A stretch of DNA of 12,621 nt from the NCBI GenBank assembly GCA_044368575.1, contig JBIPPH010000050.1, positions 1 to 12,621 on the forward strand, in the 5' to 3' direction. A program made the position numbers and the translations under genes. The DNA comes from JABMMZ01 sp044368575. Its GTDB lineage: Bacteria; Bacteroidota; Bacteroidia; NS11-12g; UBA955. Below the pieces are notes generated by a model. The model made no database searches, was not told the DNA's origin, and saw nothing but the letters and a program-made list of their open reading frames with translations. This document shows, one piece after another, positions 11,754 through 12,621 of the stretch; within the stretch, counting starts at the first letter, position 1; each line of letters opens with the position of its first letter.

Positions 11754-12521
11754 ATGATTGATTTACACATACAAGATAGAATAGCAACCATTACCCTTAA
11801 TCGTCCTGAAAAGCGCAATGCTCTTGACGATCAAATGGCTCAAGCATTACACACAACATTATTGGATTTAGCAAGCAACGATGCTTGTAAGGTTTTAATC
11901 ATACAAGGTGCTGGTGAAGCATTTTGTGCGGGTGCAGATCTAGCTTATCTTCAACAATTGCAACAGAATAGTTACGAAGATAACCTTAAGGATTCAACTG
12001 CCTTAATGGCCATGTTCAGAACACTTTATGCTTTTCCTAAATTGACTATTGCCAAGGTGCAAGGCCCTGCATTTGCAGGTGGCTGCGGTTTGGCCAGTAT
12101 CTGTGATTTCTGTATTGCCTCTGATCAAGCGCAATTTGCTTATACTGAAGTTAAAATTGGTTTTATACCAGCCATTGTATCTGTTTTTTTAAGCCCTAAG
12201 ATTGGCGAAAACAATGCCAAACGATTATTGCTCACAGGAGATGTAATTTCTGCAGCACAAGCCTTGCAAATGGGTCTGATAACAGAAGTTGTTGCAGCCA
12301 ATGATTTAGATACACATACCGTATCATTTGCTCAGCGATTAGTAAAACAAACCTCAATAGAGGCGGTTGCAGCTACTAAACAGTTATTAATGCAATTGCC
12401 AGGTCAAAACTTAACTGATCAATTACAAATGGCTGCGGCTGCTAATGCTGTTGCGCGTTCATCCAATGATTGTAAAAAAGGTATACAAGCCTTTTTAAAT
12501 AAAGAAAAGTTAAGCTGGTAA
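11754..12521 (+). CDS. Enoyl-CoA hydratase/isomerase-family protein, possibly methylglutaconyl-CoA hydratase
   Basis: 255 residues, crotonase fold. Visible: N16-R-P-E-K-R-N-A-L substrate segment; G54-E-A-F-C-A-G-A-D-L with the first oxyanion-hole amide; F107-A-G-G-C-G-L-A-S-I-C-D with the second; T131-E132-V-K-I-G-F-I-P-A holding the second catalytic Glu. The first catalytic Glu of classical crotonase (GGCE in rat) is Gly112 here. The G-G-C-G-L-A...Y-T-E-V-K-I-G-F-x-P-A pattern recalls Bacteroidota proteins annotated as methylglutaconyl-CoA hydratase of leucine breakdown, but I cannot fix the substrate. The ATG at 11754 is followed at once by the family N-terminus (I2-D-L-H...A11-T-I-T-L-N-R-P). 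The gene starts 3 nt after the terminator T-run and ends overlapping the next start (TAATG), so it is coupled to the TatD-like gene. Confidence 0.9.
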   Translation: MIDLHIQDRIATITLNRPEKRNALDDQMAQALHTTLLDLASNDACKVLIIQGAGEAFCAGADLAYLQQLQQNSYEDNLKDSTALMAMFRTLYAFPKLTIAKVQGPAFAGGCGLASICDFCIASDQAQFAYTEVKIGFIPAIVSVFLSPKIGENNAKRLLLTGDVISAAQALQMGLITEVVAANDLDTHTVSFAQRLVKQTSIEAVAATKQLLMQLPGQNLTDQLQMAAAANAVARSSNDCKKGIQAFLNKEKLSW

Positions 12522-12621
12522 TGGAATTTATTGATACCCATGCCCATGTCTTTGCAGAGGAGTTTACTACAGACCTCAACGCGGTTATGCAAAGAGCAAA
12601 AGAGGCCCGTGTAAAGCATAT
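12521..12621 (+). CDS. TatD-family metal-dependent hydrolase (5' part, cut by the window)
   Basis: The first 33 codons are present. The ATG at 12521 shares its A with the stop of the upstream gene (TAATG). The protein begins M-E-F-I-D5-T-H7-A-H9-V, the HxH metal-binding motif that opens TatD-type TIM-barrel hydrolases, and continues with E-E-F...D-L-N-A-V-M-Q-R-A-K-E-A-R-V as in TatD. Family members are divalent-metal-dependent nucleases or related hydrolases in the cytosol. The rest lies beyond the window, so other metal sites cannot be checked. Confidence 0.85.
   Translation, partial: MEFIDTHAHVFAEEFTTDLNAVMQRAKEARVKH

Overview
The window looks like chromosomal DNA from a low-GC member of the Bacteroidota. 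Three things point there: -7 boxes of the type TAnnTTTG lie just upstream of many genes, Shine-Dalgarno sequences are absent, and there is a PorE-type TPR/beta-propeller/OmpA lipoprotein. The genus cannot be told from the sequence alone.

The left third (1-3640) is an accessory region. It opens with two exact-period 167-bp repeats that lead into a gene for a four-helix-bundle protein of the 23S rRNA intervening-sequence (IVP/S23) family. Downstream of that gene lie an interrupted inverted repeat with a G-quadruplex motif in its loop, a gene for a membrane-anchored or secreted protein with two Cys3His modules, and a tRNA-Val(GAC). Two more copies of the repeat start exactly at the 3' end of the tRNA. 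The repeats read as internal-deletion derivatives of the four-helix-bundle unit: each keeps the leader and the first six codons, then jumps to the sequence around the stop codon and a terminator-like hairpin. A 13-bp direct repeat at both ends of the full gene would explain the deletion. After the second cluster come two tandem minus-strand genes for exported CAP-superfamily proteins; one carries a partial internal duplication.

The rest (3900-12621) is all on the + strand and looks like core genome: an RluA-type pseudouridine synthase, proline dehydrogenase, S-adenosylhomocysteine hydrolase (ahcY), an NlpC/P60 hydrolase overlapping ahcY by 35 nt, MurNAc-6-phosphate etherase (murQ), a 1007-residue PorE-like OmpA lipoprotein, an enoyl-CoA hydratase-family protein, and the start of a TatD-family hydrolase. 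Several genes have the -7 box only 6-7 nt before the start codon, which implies leaderless mRNAs.

Functionally the right part mixes amino-acid and one-carbon metabolism (proline oxidation, SAH removal, an acyl-CoA hydratase) with envelope work (NlpC/P60, MurQ, OmpA lipoprotein). The most unusual items are the four-helix-bundle/hairpin element family with its tRNA-abutting copies, and what look like two degenerate retropepsin-like domains at the C-terminus of the OmpA lipoprotein.
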